NCBI GenBank assembly: GCA_041838435.1
Contig: JBGYPO010000082.1
Coordinates: forward strand, 1-32,879
From: Aliicoccus sp041838435
GTDB lineage: Bacteria; Bacillota; Bacilli; Staphylococcales; Salinicoccaceae
DNA length: 32,879 nucleotides
Direction of reading: 5' to 3'
A model generated the notes under the pieces. It saw nothing but the letters and a program-made list of their open reading frames with translations, was not told the origin of the DNA and ran no database searches. A program made the translations under genes and the position numbers. Below are positions 22,601-30,855 of the stretch, in pieces. Every line of letters begins with the position of its first letter. Position 1 is the first letter of the stretch.

Positions 22601-24139
22601 ATGAGAAAGTTATTTGGCTTTTTTATACTCGGCATGTTGGTTGTGCACCCTGTAAAAGCGGACGATACAAAATTACTTGAAGACTTTGATCATCTATTTA
22701 GTGTGACATGGGATCTGGTAGAGACTTTGGATGATAGGGAAGCAGTTGAAATTGAATTTAAAGATATATTGACGGACCCTGAAAATGTGAGTTCCTATAA
22801 TTTTGATTTTCAAAGTCAGTTTACGGCAATTGAAGAGCGCGAACTTTCAACAGTGGCAGAATCGCACGGTACAATTATAGAAACTGACAATCAATTAGAG
22901 ATTATTGAATTTGATAGTAATGAAGACATATTTCGTTACGGGAGTTCTGACGAACCGATAGCTTATGAATATGTGCCTGATTCAGGTCAATACCTGAATC
23001 TCTATGATTACGGACATACATTAGATGAGTTGATATTACATCGTTATTTTCCAGTACATGACTTTCTTTTGAATCATGAATCGTTATTTAATACGTATCA
23101 AAACGACACACATTATATTTTAGAAGTTGTTACTGAGGATAAGGATTTTGGTAACGGGCTCGATTATTTACGTACAATCACAACCTCAGACTTCATTGCA
23201 GAGTCCTTTAAATATGGCATGCTTATTACAATCGATAAAGAATCAGGAACGATTGAAGACTCCCTTATATTAACAAGCGTAGAATTACCAGAGCAAAATA
23301 CATCACTGGTTTCAGAACTGTATGCGAACTATAGTGCATTTAATACGATAAATGATTTAGAAGATTACAGTGCGGAGATTTCCCGTCTCATGCAAGAGAC
23401 GGAGGGTTTATCGAACTTCTTTAAAAATAATAAGGGACACTCACGATATCTGCAAGGTGTTTTAAGTGATATTGAGGGATTGAAAGATTCAGACGAGACA
23501 GCACAAGCGCTTATAGAAGATATTCCGTTTCTCGAAAATTATCTATTTACTCTAGTGACAGATTTAACATTCAGAGCGTTATCCAGCAACCAAATTGACA
23601 GCGAAAGTGAACAGGTGTTAGGGGGATATATTTCAGAAACGGATGATTTTTTATCCGTGCAGGCATATCTCATCACACTTGATGGAGAATATCTGGTGCG
23701 CTACGGTAATACAGAACAAGATGTCGCATGGTTAAATGACACACAGACAGGCGGTGTGTATCAGGATACGAACCTTTTTCCAGTCGAAGAGGTCGTGTAT
23801 TTCAGATATAAATCTGTACTGGAACAATTAAAATTGCTTCGAGATTTCACTGTGCATGAAAGTGACGATTATTATTATTTAAGCAGTGAAGGGGACGCGA
23901 ACTTAAAAGAATCATTTGATAAAATTCAATATACTTATAATGATGATTTTATTGAAGGGTCAGATCGATACGGTTTACTCATTACTTTGAGTAAACCAGC
24001 TCTAACAATTCAAGATATGGTGTTTTATAGAACGATGGATACTAAAGATGGGGACTATGTTGCGTACTTAGAAGTTATTGGTAGATTTTTAGAAACTACA
24101 GACTTTGAGCCAAACCTAAATTTGGATGAGCTGGATTGA
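22601..24139 (+). CDS. exported protein with internal domain duplication
   Basis: I do not know this 512-residue protein. A short signal peptide (residues 1 to about 20, MRKLFGFFILGMLVVHPVKA|DD) has no lipobox cysteine. Two halves share an order of motifs: near residues 150-230, N-D-T-H-Y-I-L-E-V-V ... DFIAESFKYGMLITIDKESG; near 425-500, S-D-D-Y-Y-Y-L-S-S ... DFIEGSDRYGLLITLSKPAL. This points to a duplicated beta-rich domain. The alternating strands and lines such as FRYGSSDEPIAYEYVPDSGQ recall LolA/LppX-like half-barrels (DUF6612 group), by eye only. The ATG at 22601 follows AGGAGGG. It starts 43 bp after the PPK2 gene and has no visible promoter of its own, so it may be co-transcribed. Confidence 0.75.
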   Translation: MRKLFGFFILGMLVVHPVKADDTKLLEDFDHLFSVTWDLVETLDDREAVEIEFKDILTDPENVSSYNFDFQSQFTAIEERELSTVAESHGTIIETDNQLEIIEFDSNEDIFRYGSSDEPIAYEYVPDSGQYLNLYDYGHTLDELILHRYFPVHDFLLNHESLFNTYQNDTHYILEVVTEDKDFGNGLDYLRTITTSDFIAESFKYGMLITIDKESGTIEDSLILTSVELPEQNTSLVSELYANYSAFNTINDLEDYSAEISRLMQETEGLSNFFKNNKGHSRYLQGVLSDIEGLKDSDETAQALIEDIPFLENYLFTLVTDLTFRALSSNQIDSESEQVLGGYISETDDFLSVQAYLITLDGEYLVRYGNTEQDVAWLNDTQTGGVYQDTNLFPVEEVVYFRYKSVLEQLKLLRDFTVHESDDYYYLSSEGDANLKESFDKIQYTYNDDFIEGSDRYGLLITLSKPALTIQDMVFYRTMDTKDGDYVAYLEVIGRFLETTDFEPNLNLDELD

Positions 24140-24167
24140 TTTACTATAATTGATAGCTCTTCTTCAG

Positions 24168-24231
24168 GAGAAACATTATAGAGCCGCTAAGTGGTTTACT
24201 GTCTCTATGAGAAACTTCATAGAGCCGCTAA
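24168..24231. repeat. 41-bp direct repeat, two partial copies
   Basis: GAGAAAC-N3-TATAGAGCCGCTAA-type sequence at 24168-24190 recurs at 24209-24231 with three changes, giving a 41-bp period. It also holds ATAGAG/CTCTAT inverted arms. It lies between a gene end and a terminator, a position like that of the larger arrays at 18823-19138, but the sequence is unrelated. Confidence 0.6.
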
Positions 24232-24254
24232 ACAGCTTCAAATACAAAATACAC

Positions 24255-24292
24255 AAAAAAGACGCTGAACATTAAACGTTCGCGTCTTTTCA
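24255..24292. terminator. bidirectional terminator between convergent genes
   Basis: AAAAGACGC(T)GAAC pairs with GTTCGCGTCTTTT around a short loop, with A-run and T-run on either side. It serves the exported protein gene on the plus strand and overlaps the stop of the first small membrane gene on the minus strand. Confidence 0.88.
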
Positions 24293-24520
24293 TCTTTTCC
24301 TACCCATTTTGATTTGATAATAAATTTTATAAATTAAAACACCAGCAATGAGACCGACCAGGCCAATCGCAATGTATTGCAAAGTTGTATGCATCATCTC
24401 GACCTGCCAAAATTGGCGGTTCATAATGAACAACACGAGTAATATAAAGTATGCAGAAAATATACTGCTGATAAACATTCGATTTACAGTACGCTTTCTT
24501 TTAGGACGAACGATAGCCAT
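24290..24520 (-). CDS. small two-helix membrane protein
   Basis: The 76-residue product has a basic N-terminus (RPKRKR), spans at about 15-33 and 45-66, a short loop, and a basic end (KMGRKR). AAAGGAG precedes the ATG by about ten bases. It is one of four similar small genes on this strand. No family is recognised. Confidence 0.75.
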   Translation of the reverse strand: MAIVRPKRKRTVNRMFISSIFSAYFILLVLFIMNRQFWQVEMMHTTLQYIAIGLVGLIAGVLIYKIYYQIKMGRKR

Positions 24521-24601
24521 TTGAATGTATCTCCTTTCAACGGGGTCTTGTATTTCAAATTACCCGGAATCTGGAGTCATCAAACGAGGTATACTTCACA
24601 A

Positions 24602-24796
24602 TCATTCTTTAAAGCGTGACCACAACATGTAAGCAGCATACGAGATAATCATGATTACCATAACGACAAATAACACATTGACGACATCGAGTACTTGACT
24701 GCTGCCAATAAATTGATCATTTACGAATTGAAGTATTAACAATACGAGTAAAAAGCCTGCAAGCACTAGGGGAAACACACGTTTTTGTCCATACAT
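24602..24796 (-). CDS. small two-helix membrane protein
   Basis: The 64-residue product has spans at about 8-24 and 37-58 with a short polar loop between them and a WSRFKE end. The ribosome site GAGGGGAT lies inside the end of the upstream gene, only five bases away, so the two are translationally linked. No family is recognised. Confidence 0.72.
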   Translation of the reverse strand: MYGQKRVFPLVLAGFLLVLLILQFVNDQFIGSSQVLDVVNVLFVVMVIMIISYAAYMLWSRFKE

Positions 24797-24801
24797 TTAA
24801 A

Positions 24802-25056
24802 TCATCCCCTCGTATCGTCGTTATCCTGATTAGCGTTTACTTCATCAACATCATCTTCATATAACTTTTCGCCATCCTCATCATACTGTTTTCTTGCATC
24901 AAAATAGAGCATGATAAGTGCAGCAACGGATATTATAAATACCCAATTTAAAATGACTGCTAAACCTTCAATTGGATTTAAAAAATAATTTATTATCCAT
25001 AATATAACGACAATAACTAAGTATTTAAAATATGTCTTTTGTATGGGGTTCATCAT
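24802..25056 (-). CDS. small two-helix membrane protein with acidic tail
   Basis: The 84-residue product has spans at about 11-27 and 31-51 and then an acidic cytoplasmic-type tail (residues 55-84, rich in D and E). GGGAGG precedes the first of two adjacent ATGs. It leads a two-gene unit with the 64-residue protein and has its own promoter at 25128-25136. No family is recognised. Confidence 0.72.
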   Translation of the reverse strand: MMNPIQKTYFKYLVIVVILWIINYFLNPIEGLAVILNWVFIISVAALIMLYFDARKQYDEDGEKLYEDDVDEVNANQDNDDTRG

Positions 25057-25127
25057 CTAGGCGTTGCCTCCCTAATCTTTACGTTCAGTATCTTCGGATA
25101 ATAATCGAACCGAAAATCTTAACCTCT

Positions 25128-25136
25128 ATTATAGCA
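25128..25136 (-). promoter_or_regulatory. extended -10 promoter for the two-gene unit
   Basis: The minus strand reads TGCTATAAT, an extended -10. It lies just past the stop of the 73-residue gene and overlaps one arm of an 8-bp inverted repeat (AGCATTCT/AGAATGCT). Confidence 0.6.
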
Positions 25137-25139
25137 TTC

Positions 25140-25361
25140 TCATGTGTTATAAAAGAATGCTTTTATGGCAGAATATATACTTATGATGAGTGTGACAACT
25201 GCGACGCCCATAAAGACGATCCACATGACATTGCGTACGATATCAGTTGCCATGAAGTTAGACATAACACTCGCAACGATAACAATCCAGATTGTCACTA
25301 GGAAAAATATAATTGCCCGCAACTTATATGAAAATGTGTCTGGAAACTTTGGGATTTTCAT
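25140..25361 (-). CDS. small two-helix membrane protein
   Basis: The 73-residue product begins MKIPKFPDTFSYKLR and has spans at about 15-33 and 44-68, ending AIKAFFYNT. I start at the ATG at 25359-25361 because GAGGAGG lies seven bases before it; an earlier ATG at 25385 is upstream of that site. It is the first of four small membrane genes on this strand. No family is recognised. Confidence 0.72.
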   Translation of the reverse strand: MKIPKFPDTFSYKLRAIIFFLVTIWIVIVASVMSNFMATDIVRNVMWIVFMGVAVVTLIISIYSAIKAFFYNT

Positions 25362-25458
25362 TATAAAGACCTCCTCAACATTCATTCACTATTCTCTATA
25401 CCTCTTATTTTAGTGAAAATAACACGTGACATAAAGAGAAGTGAGTTTAGCCAGACAA

Positions 25459-25500
25459 TAAAACCCCCTCAAGTTGACTAGTATTCCAACTTAAGGGGGT
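25459..25500 (-). terminator. terminator of the orphan peptide-binding protein gene
   Basis: On the minus strand ACCCCCTTAAGTTGG pairs with CAACTTGAGGGGGT with one G-T pair and a nine-base loop, then TTTTATT. Confidence 0.9.
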
Positions 25501-25512
25501 AACTAAATATTG

Positions 25513-27276
25513 TTATTCTTCGCTGAAGCCAACGTTATATAATGCTGTTTCTTCATTGAAATATGGATCAATTGAATAGTTCACAACATTCTCTGTGATT
25601 GGAAATACAAGCGTTCTATACAGTGTCGGGATAACTGGAATATCTTCAACCATATATTGTTGCCACTCTTTGTAAACATCTATACGATATTCAGGATCAA
25701 ATGCTTCTTCAGATAAACCACGTGCTAAAATCTCGTTATTTGTCTCGTCATTATAACGGCCATAGTTCGATGGTGAATCTCCACCATAGTAACCTGATTG
25801 ATCAACATCAGAGCCAACTTGCCATGCACCGAGGTACACATCAATATCTCCTGTGTCATTGCCAAGCATGTCATAGAAGGAGTTGTATTCAACTAATCTG
25901 CCGTTAAGAAGATTCGTATTCAAACCAACGTTTCTCCAAGACTGTAAGTAGTAATTTGCGAGTGGTTCTGCAACATCAGAATGTGAGATGACAGCTAAAT
26001 TAATATCTAAAGGCTCACCTTCAGGTGTTTCTCTAAAACCATCACCATCAATGTCTTCGTAGCCAGCATCATCTAGAATCTGGTTTGCTGTGTCTAGATC
26101 AAATGTAGGTGCTTCGATTGTTTCATCATGATACGCTTCGTAATATGGCGGCACTAACGTTGTCGCGCCGACACGTAACCCATGATAGAACTGCCTGCCA
26201 ATTTCAGCGTTGTCAATCGCATACCACATTGCACGTCTTAATTCGACGTCACCCATCTTCATCTCGTCACGAAGATCGACGTTCACATTGTTTTCGGCAT
26301 CCCATTCACCAAGCTTAAAACCGAGATAGTCATAGTTATCAGATGTATGTGCTAACCACTCCAAGCCTTCAGCATCTGCGATATCTACAACTTGGTCTAC
26401 TGGGAAGTACTCAACAATATCAAAGTTATTATTTGCAACTTCATTGGAAACTGTTGCCGTTGAGACAACTTGGATGTTAATCCCATCAAGTTGAGGCTCT
26501 CCACGCCAATAGTCTTCATGCTTTGATAAAATGAGACTTTCACCAGGTGTAATTGAATCGACTTTGTATGGTCCAATCCCAATTGGATTTTCACGTGCTT
26601 CAGGTGATGATGACATCTCGCTCACTGATAGATGTTCAAAATGATGTACCGGGAATGCATATACCCATAGACCACCGCTTAAAAGTGTTGGATTCGTTTC
26701 AGTAAATGTAAATACTGCTGTATTATCATCAATAACTTCGATTCCAGAAATCTCGTCTGAACCTCCATTATGATAATCTAAGTATCCTTCGATTAATGTA
26801 AATCCACTAGAACGGCCATATACACCATTATAGTCTGGGTGCCCCATGACATAGAAAGATTCTACGTAGTCATGAATATCTAAACGCTCACCATCGTGCC
26901 AATATACTTCTTCGGCGATGGTAAATGTAATTTCATTATTCTCTTCATCAAACGCATAATGCATCGCGCCATCGTTTGAATATTGCATGTTTTCATCAAG
27001 AGTAAGTAATGGCTCATCAAAATATGACGTAATCGTTCCATCAGGACCAGATGAAGACAGTATGTAGTTGAACACACCTTCAAACGGCGAGTCTAATACT
27101 ACGCCAACTTCAAGCGTACCAGAACCTGTTGGTGTACCTTCGTTAGATACTGTTGTACCAAATTCATCGAGATCGAATACTGCTTCTTCCGCACTTGCAT
27201 TAGCTGATAGTAATGAAAGTGAAATACCGACTGTAGCGACAAATAGTGTTGGTGCAAAAAAACGTTTCGTTTTCAA
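25513..27276 (-). CDS. orphan family 5 peptide-binding protein without lipobox
   Basis: This 587-residue extracellular solute-binding protein of the oligopeptide/nickel type has no permease gene beside it. Typical landmarks are TFTIAEEVYWHDGERLDIHDYV (about 115-136), NPIGIGPYKVDS (about 227-238) and LRRAMWYAIDNAEIGRQFYHG (about 335-355). The signal peptide MKTKRFFAPTLFVATVGISL...ANASA ends near residue 30 and has no cysteine, so, like OppA here, it lacks a lipobox. The start is TTG, with CGGAGG six bases before it; the longer frame would place that site inside the coding sequence. A perfect cre overlaps the promoter, so expression is probably repressed by CcpA when sugar is plentiful. It may deliver ligands to the OppBCDF permease. 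Confidence 0.9.
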   Translation of the reverse strand: MKTKRFFAPTLFVATVGISLSLLSANASAEEAVFDLDEFGTTVSNEGTPTGSGTLEVGVVLDSPFEGVFNYILSSSGPDGTITSYFDEPLLTLDENMQYSNDGAMHYAFDEENNEITFTIAEEVYWHDGERLDIHDYVESFYVMGHPDYNGVYGRSSGFTLIEGYLDYHNGGSDEISGIEVIDDNTAVFTFTETNPTLLSGGLWVYAFPVHHFEHLSVSEMSSSPEARENPIGIGPYKVDSITPGESLILSKHEDYWRGEPQLDGINIQVVSTATVSNEVANNNFDIVEYFPVDQVVDIADAEGLEWLAHTSDNYDYLGFKLGEWDAENNVNVDLRDEMKMGDVELRRAMWYAIDNAEIGRQFYHGLRVGATTLVPPYYEAYHDETIEAPTFDLDTANQILDDAGYEDIDGDGFRETPEGEPLDINLAVISHSDVAEPLANYYLQSWRNVGLNTNLLNGRLVEYNSFYDMLGNDTGDIDVYLGAWQVGSDVDQSGYYGGDSPSNYGRYNDETNNEILARGLSEEAFDPEYRIDVYKEWQQYMVEDIPVIPTLYRTLVFPITENVVNYSIDPYFNEETALYNVGFSEE

Positions 27277-27314
27277 AATAAACCTCCGAGTAATAATTTC
27301 TTCTTCGCTATACA

Positions 27315-27343
27315 ATAGTATAGAAGTTTGAAAACGTTATCAA
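27315..27343 (-). promoter_or_regulatory. promoter with perfect cre (CcpA) site
   Basis: On the minus strand TTGATA (27338-27343) and TACTAT (27315-27320) are 17 bp apart. The plus strand at 27329-27342 reads TGAAAACGTTATCA, matching every position of the CcpA consensus TGWAARCGYTWNCW. It covers the -35 and spacer, so binding would block polymerase. Confidence 0.8.
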
Positions 27344-27654
27344 GCGTAGTGATTGGAGTTTTATTTCAATAATTCATGTTTAGTATGAATCTGCAGTCAT
27401 GGTATGAAATTGCAATATAAATAGTTTAACCTAATACATAATTATTTAATGAACTGAAGGTGAGCAACTTAAAGTGTGCTTTGTCATGTGAAGAAAGATT
27501 AATTTTATTTTAACAAAGTAGTATATATCTTGAATTTTTACATACATCAATATTTTTATTGTGTATACTAAAACTAGTTTAATAATTTTTATGAAATATC
27601 TGTTAATTTAATTTCAATTTATCAGTTGTTGTATAACTGGGTAGGAGGATGCGC
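27344..27654. other. 311-bp AT-rich intergenic region
   Basis: This lies between divergent transcription units. I see no ORF, RNA gene or strong repeat. Candidate promoter elements for the permease array (TATACT near 27561) are weak. A good ribosome site TAGGAGG at 27642-27648 leads the next gene. Confidence 0.6.
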
Positions 27655-28884
27655 ATGTTTCGTGTTGTTTTTGATGAAACAAAGAAAAAAATATGGAGAA
27701 ATAAAAAGAATAGATTATTAATTATTCTAAGTATCATTAGTATTTTTATCTATACATTAATCATAATGCCGGGTCAATTACACTCGACAGAAGCACCACA
27801 AAGTCAATTTAACTTACAGATGAATACTGAATTAAATATGAAAGAAGAACGTCTGGCTGATGGAAATATTGGCATTACCCGGATGAGTGGTGTGGACTCT
27901 TATTTATATTCTAAGCAGCGTTTTGAAACTTATGATACATATGCACAAGCCCTTAGAGATGGGAATGCAAAGTTGTTGATCGATAATATTGCGAATGTAT
28001 GGCCAAATCATTTGCGGAATAACTTGGATGAGTATGTGTACGACCGTGCTGGACTAGATTTTAATGCGATTGTGTATGAACGCGGGACATTGACACGTAA
28101 CCTCGCATTTATTGCGCTACATAATGATATTTCGATGCATACAGTGCAAGAGAAAACATCGATACAACAATTTTATTTGTTCTTTAAAAGCTATGGCCCT
28201 CTTATTATTTTCCTCATTACAATCTTTATTGCGAGCGAGATACTCGTTGTTGATAGAAAACACCGGACGTTAAAAGCAGGGCCACCGATTTCCTGGTGGA
28301 AGTATATCTTTTATCAATCGGTATCAACGTACTTGATTGTGGCGGTATTTATTGCAGCTGCACTGACAGCATTTTTCCTAATCAATGGATTATTGTATGG
28401 TACAGGACCTGCTGACTTATTGGTTAATCATTATGTCTATCAATCAGAAGGTGGCTTATCTTCATTCAGGGGAGATCCATCACATTTTGATTCTCAACAT
28501 GCATGGGCATTTGTATGGAAGTCCATTGGGCTTGTATTAATGATTATGTTTTTACTCATACGACTGAATGCGTTGTTCAGCCTTATATTCCGCCATGAGA
28601 TACTAGTTATGGTGATAGGCTTTGCGGTTGTGTTACTCACAATTATTTATGGCACAGATGGCTCTGGTGAGCTTCTCGGTTTACCTGGATACTTCTTACC
28701 TCAGAATTACTTTGAAGTCGGCAGCGTTGTGAGTGGGGAGCGGAACTACTTTTCAACAACAGACATGTATAACTTTGTGACGGGTAGTTTGGTCATCTTA
28801 GTATCAATAGTGATTGTTGAAATACTCTTATATATTGCCACGCTATGGATGAATAGACAGAAGTTCGAACGGGAGGTGCGCTAG
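27655..28884 (+). CDS. ABC-2-type permease, type A copy 1
   Basis: The 409-residue protein looks like an ABC-2-type transporter membrane subunit. The N-terminus is basic (TKKKIWRNKKNR), then a first span (about 20-38), a large outside domain (about 39-180), and five more spans (about 181-200, 221-246, 287-308, 319-337, 375-399). The end reads MNRQKFEREVR. I start at ATG 27655, six bases after TAGGAGG; the in-frame ATG at 27649 touches that site. The paralogue at 30856 starts at the matching residue and is clearly related end to end. The next gene starts directly at the stop codon. No ATPase gene is in the window. Substrate is unknown; antimicrobial-peptide or lipid-handling export are possibilities. 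Confidence 0.85.
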   Translation: MFRVVFDETKKKIWRNKKNRLLIILSIISIFIYTLIIMPGQLHSTEAPQSQFNLQMNTELNMKEERLADGNIGITRMSGVDSYLYSKQRFETYDTYAQALRDGNAKLLIDNIANVWPNHLRNNLDEYVYDRAGLDFNAIVYERGTLTRNLAFIALHNDISMHTVQEKTSIQQFYLFFKSYGPLIIFLITIFIASEILVVDRKHRTLKAGPPISWWKYIFYQSVSTYLIVAVFIAAALTAFFLINGLLYGTGPADLLVNHYVYQSEGGLSSFRGDPSHFDSQHAWAFVWKSIGLVLMIMFLLIRLNALFSLIFRHEILVMVIGFAVVLLTIIYGTDGSGELLGLPGYFLPQNYFEVGSVVSGERNYFSTTDMYNFVTGSLVILVSIVIVEILLYIATLWMNRQKFEREVR

Positions 28885-30057
28885 ATGCGATTATTTAAAT
28901 GGGAATTTCTAAAGATAATCAGAGATTGGAAAGTGCGCATACTCCTGCTCGCGTTGTTAATATTTCTAGCGACATTTTCATCATTCTATCAAAACCAAAA
29001 CGTATCGCTTCCTCTTGAAAATATTAGAGAACAGTATTCACAAGTTGAAAATGTTTATTACGCATCACCTGAAGCACACTTACAAACCGAGGTCGGTGAG
29101 TACGTTGACGGGTTACTTGCAGAGAATCAGTGGTTGCTCGGTATGCAACGCTACATTTTAAATCAGCGTGACGGTAACACAGTCGAAGGTTTAGAAGATC
29201 TGGTCGGCAACTATGTTGAGCAGGGCATGACTATAAATGAGAATATTTTAAAGTTACTTGACGCAACAGATTTTGAATCTTATCCATTGTTAGTGGAAAA
29301 TCTACCTACAGCAGAAGAGGTAGAAGCGGAGATGCAGTTTTTAACATATCTTGATGAAAACAACGTGGATATCGATTGGAATCCAATGAGTCCGAGTTTA
29401 GTTTTATTTGAATTGGTTAATACAGTTGCGGGCGTGTTCTTATTTATAGTTGCTGCAGTGATGGGTGCGGATAGATTTAGTTTAGATCAATCGCGCAACT
29501 GGAGTATCACACAGGGTATACCAGCCTCATGGCATACTCAGTGGCGACTCAGAACGTTTATAAACTGGATGTTGATTTGGATTATATCTGTGATGGGCAT
29601 CCTGATTTCTTACTTCATTAGTACGACACGCGCTGATACAGGAACGTTGATGTACCCGGTCCAACTATATGGTCCTCAGTATGTGGAACACATCAGTGTG
29701 CTTAGCTATACACTGGTTGTGACATTGCTCGTGATGGTACTGAGCTACTTAATTATTAAATTATCCGTTGGACTGAGCTGGGTATTTAGAAATATTTATT
29801 TAACGATTGCGATTGTGATTGGCGTGTTCTTTATCCCGTATATCTTTACGGTAATCCCGCCGGGTTCAGGGATGAATCCATTATTGTACTTACAGATTGA
29901 GCCCGTGTTAAATGGGTTTTGGGAACCACTTTTTGTGAATATACCACGCATGATTGTGGCGTTTGTATTATTATTCTTGATTATTGAAATACTATTTTTC
30001 TTCATTTTCCAGCTTATACCAACACGCACCGGGAAGCTTGAAAGGAGGAGAAACTAA
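28885..30057 (+). CDS. ABC-2-type permease, type B copy 1
   Basis: The 390-residue protein starts MRLFKWEFLKIIRDWKVR and has one span at about 17-34, an outside region (about 35-170) rich in E, N and Q, and five more spans in the C-terminal half, ending near 385 with KLERRRN. It has the same plan as the type A partner but little sequence in common with it, and is paralogous to the partial gene at 32091 (both have IIRD near residue 12, GNTVE/DDLE near 100, and a GAD-S/R-F segment near 195). Its ATG directly follows the TAG of type A, and its stop overlaps the start of the lipoprotein gene (TAATG), so the three are translated together. Confidence 0.83.
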   Translation: MRLFKWEFLKIIRDWKVRILLLALLIFLATFSSFYQNQNVSLPLENIREQYSQVENVYYASPEAHLQTEVGEYVDGLLAENQWLLGMQRYILNQRDGNTVEGLEDLVGNYVEQGMTINENILKLLDATDFESYPLLVENLPTAEEVEAEMQFLTYLDENNVDIDWNPMSPSLVLFELVNTVAGVFLFIVAAVMGADRFSLDQSRNWSITQGIPASWHTQWRLRTFINWMLIWIISVMGILISYFISTTRADTGTLMYPVQLYGPQYVEHISVLSYTLVVTLLVMVLSYLIIKLSVGLSWVFRNIYLTIAIVIGVFFIPYIFTVIPPGSGMNPLLYLQIEPVLNGFWEPLFVNIPRMIVAFVLLFLIIEILFFFIFQLIPTRTGKLERRRN

Positions 30058-30836
30058 TGAAACATATAAAAATAAGTATCCTTTTATCTGTCATGTTTTT
30101 AAGCGGGTGTGCATTTCACGGGATAATGCCGGCTCAATATGACGGTGAAGAGCTGGCAAGAGATGAGTCGTCGATAGACGCTTATATAAATAACGGACAA
30201 ATTATGAATGTGAATGAATCGCGTTATCCGTTTATTGAAAGTATGACATTAGTAGATGTAGTGGATGTAGTCAGTGGCAGCGCGGATGGTGAAACTGAAA
30301 CGCTTGAAGCGGGTAGTTACAGTGTGCCAGAAGATCTTGAAGCGGGTGTATATATGCTAGAGATCGCTCGTGAAGTGAGTTCATCCGCTGTTGTTGTATA
30401 TGACAGCGAAAACGTAAGAATTCTTGAAACATCACTCATCCGTGATAACAACGTTGCCTATGTGATATTAGATGAAGGTTATCGTCTAGAATTTAAAACG
30501 CGTTTTGGTACTGCGGATATAACACCGATTCAAGCAGAAGAAATCTCAAGTGAGGAGTCAGTGTATATCCCTCCAGGTATGTATAGTGTGGGTGAACAAG
30601 TGCCAGCCGGGGAATATCAACTCATCAGTGAAGAGTTATTATTAATGCGTCAAGACGGTTCACCGGAAGTGTACTGGAATAGTTATGGTGAGTCATTTGA
30701 GTACAGAATGGAACGGACGATGTCAGATGATTATCGCCCTGACGAACTCGAAGAAATTGAGAGCTCAATCGTTATAAATGTCGAAGCAGGAGATGTTATC
30801 ATCGCGCAGAAGTTTTTAGTTTTAACTGAACAATAG
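30057..30836 (+). CDS. lipoprotein of the permease array
   Basis: The 259-residue protein has a signal peptide with a lipobox, FLSGC (cysteine at residue 18), so it should be lipid-anchored outside the membrane. Two similar motifs follow: LEAGSYSVPEDLEAGVYML (about 83-101) and IPPGMYSVGEQVPAGEYQL (about 170-188). Such G-x-Y-x-V-G-x-D/E-x-P-A-G-E-Y repeats occur in surface beta-domains of Firmicute lipoproteins. It sits between the two permease pairs and its ATG overlaps the stop of the first type B gene, so it is probably a working part of the same complex. Function is unknown. Confidence 0.82.
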   Translation: MKHIKISILLSVMFLSGCAFHGIMPAQYDGEELARDESSIDAYINNGQIMNVNESRYPFIESMTLVDVVDVVSGSADGETETLEAGSYSVPEDLEAGVYMLEIAREVSSSAVVVYDSENVRILETSLIRDNNVAYVILDEGYRLEFKTRFGTADITPIQAEEISSEESVYIPPGMYSVGEQVPAGEYQLISEELLLMRQDGSPEVYWNSYGESFEYRMERTMSDDYRPDELEEIESSIVINVEAGDVIIAQKFLVLTEQ

Positions 30837-30855
30837 AGATGGGGAGAGGGATTCA

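Noticed and set aside
25032..25413. Plus-strand frames of 82-89 codons over the small membrane genes
   Set aside because: They are antisense shadows. The minus-strand genes have ribosome sites and coherent membrane spans.
25407..25420. CodY-like site (ATTTT-AGTG-AAAAT) upstream of the 73-residue membrane gene
   Set aside because: It misses the CodY consensus at about four positions and its arms are only five bases, easily found by chance in AT-rich DNA.
27274..27315. Twin-arginine signal (TRRFILK) at the start of the orphan binding protein
   Set aside because: The two Arg codons CGG AGG are the ribosome site itself. The upstream TTG overlaps the -10 element and would not be in the transcript.
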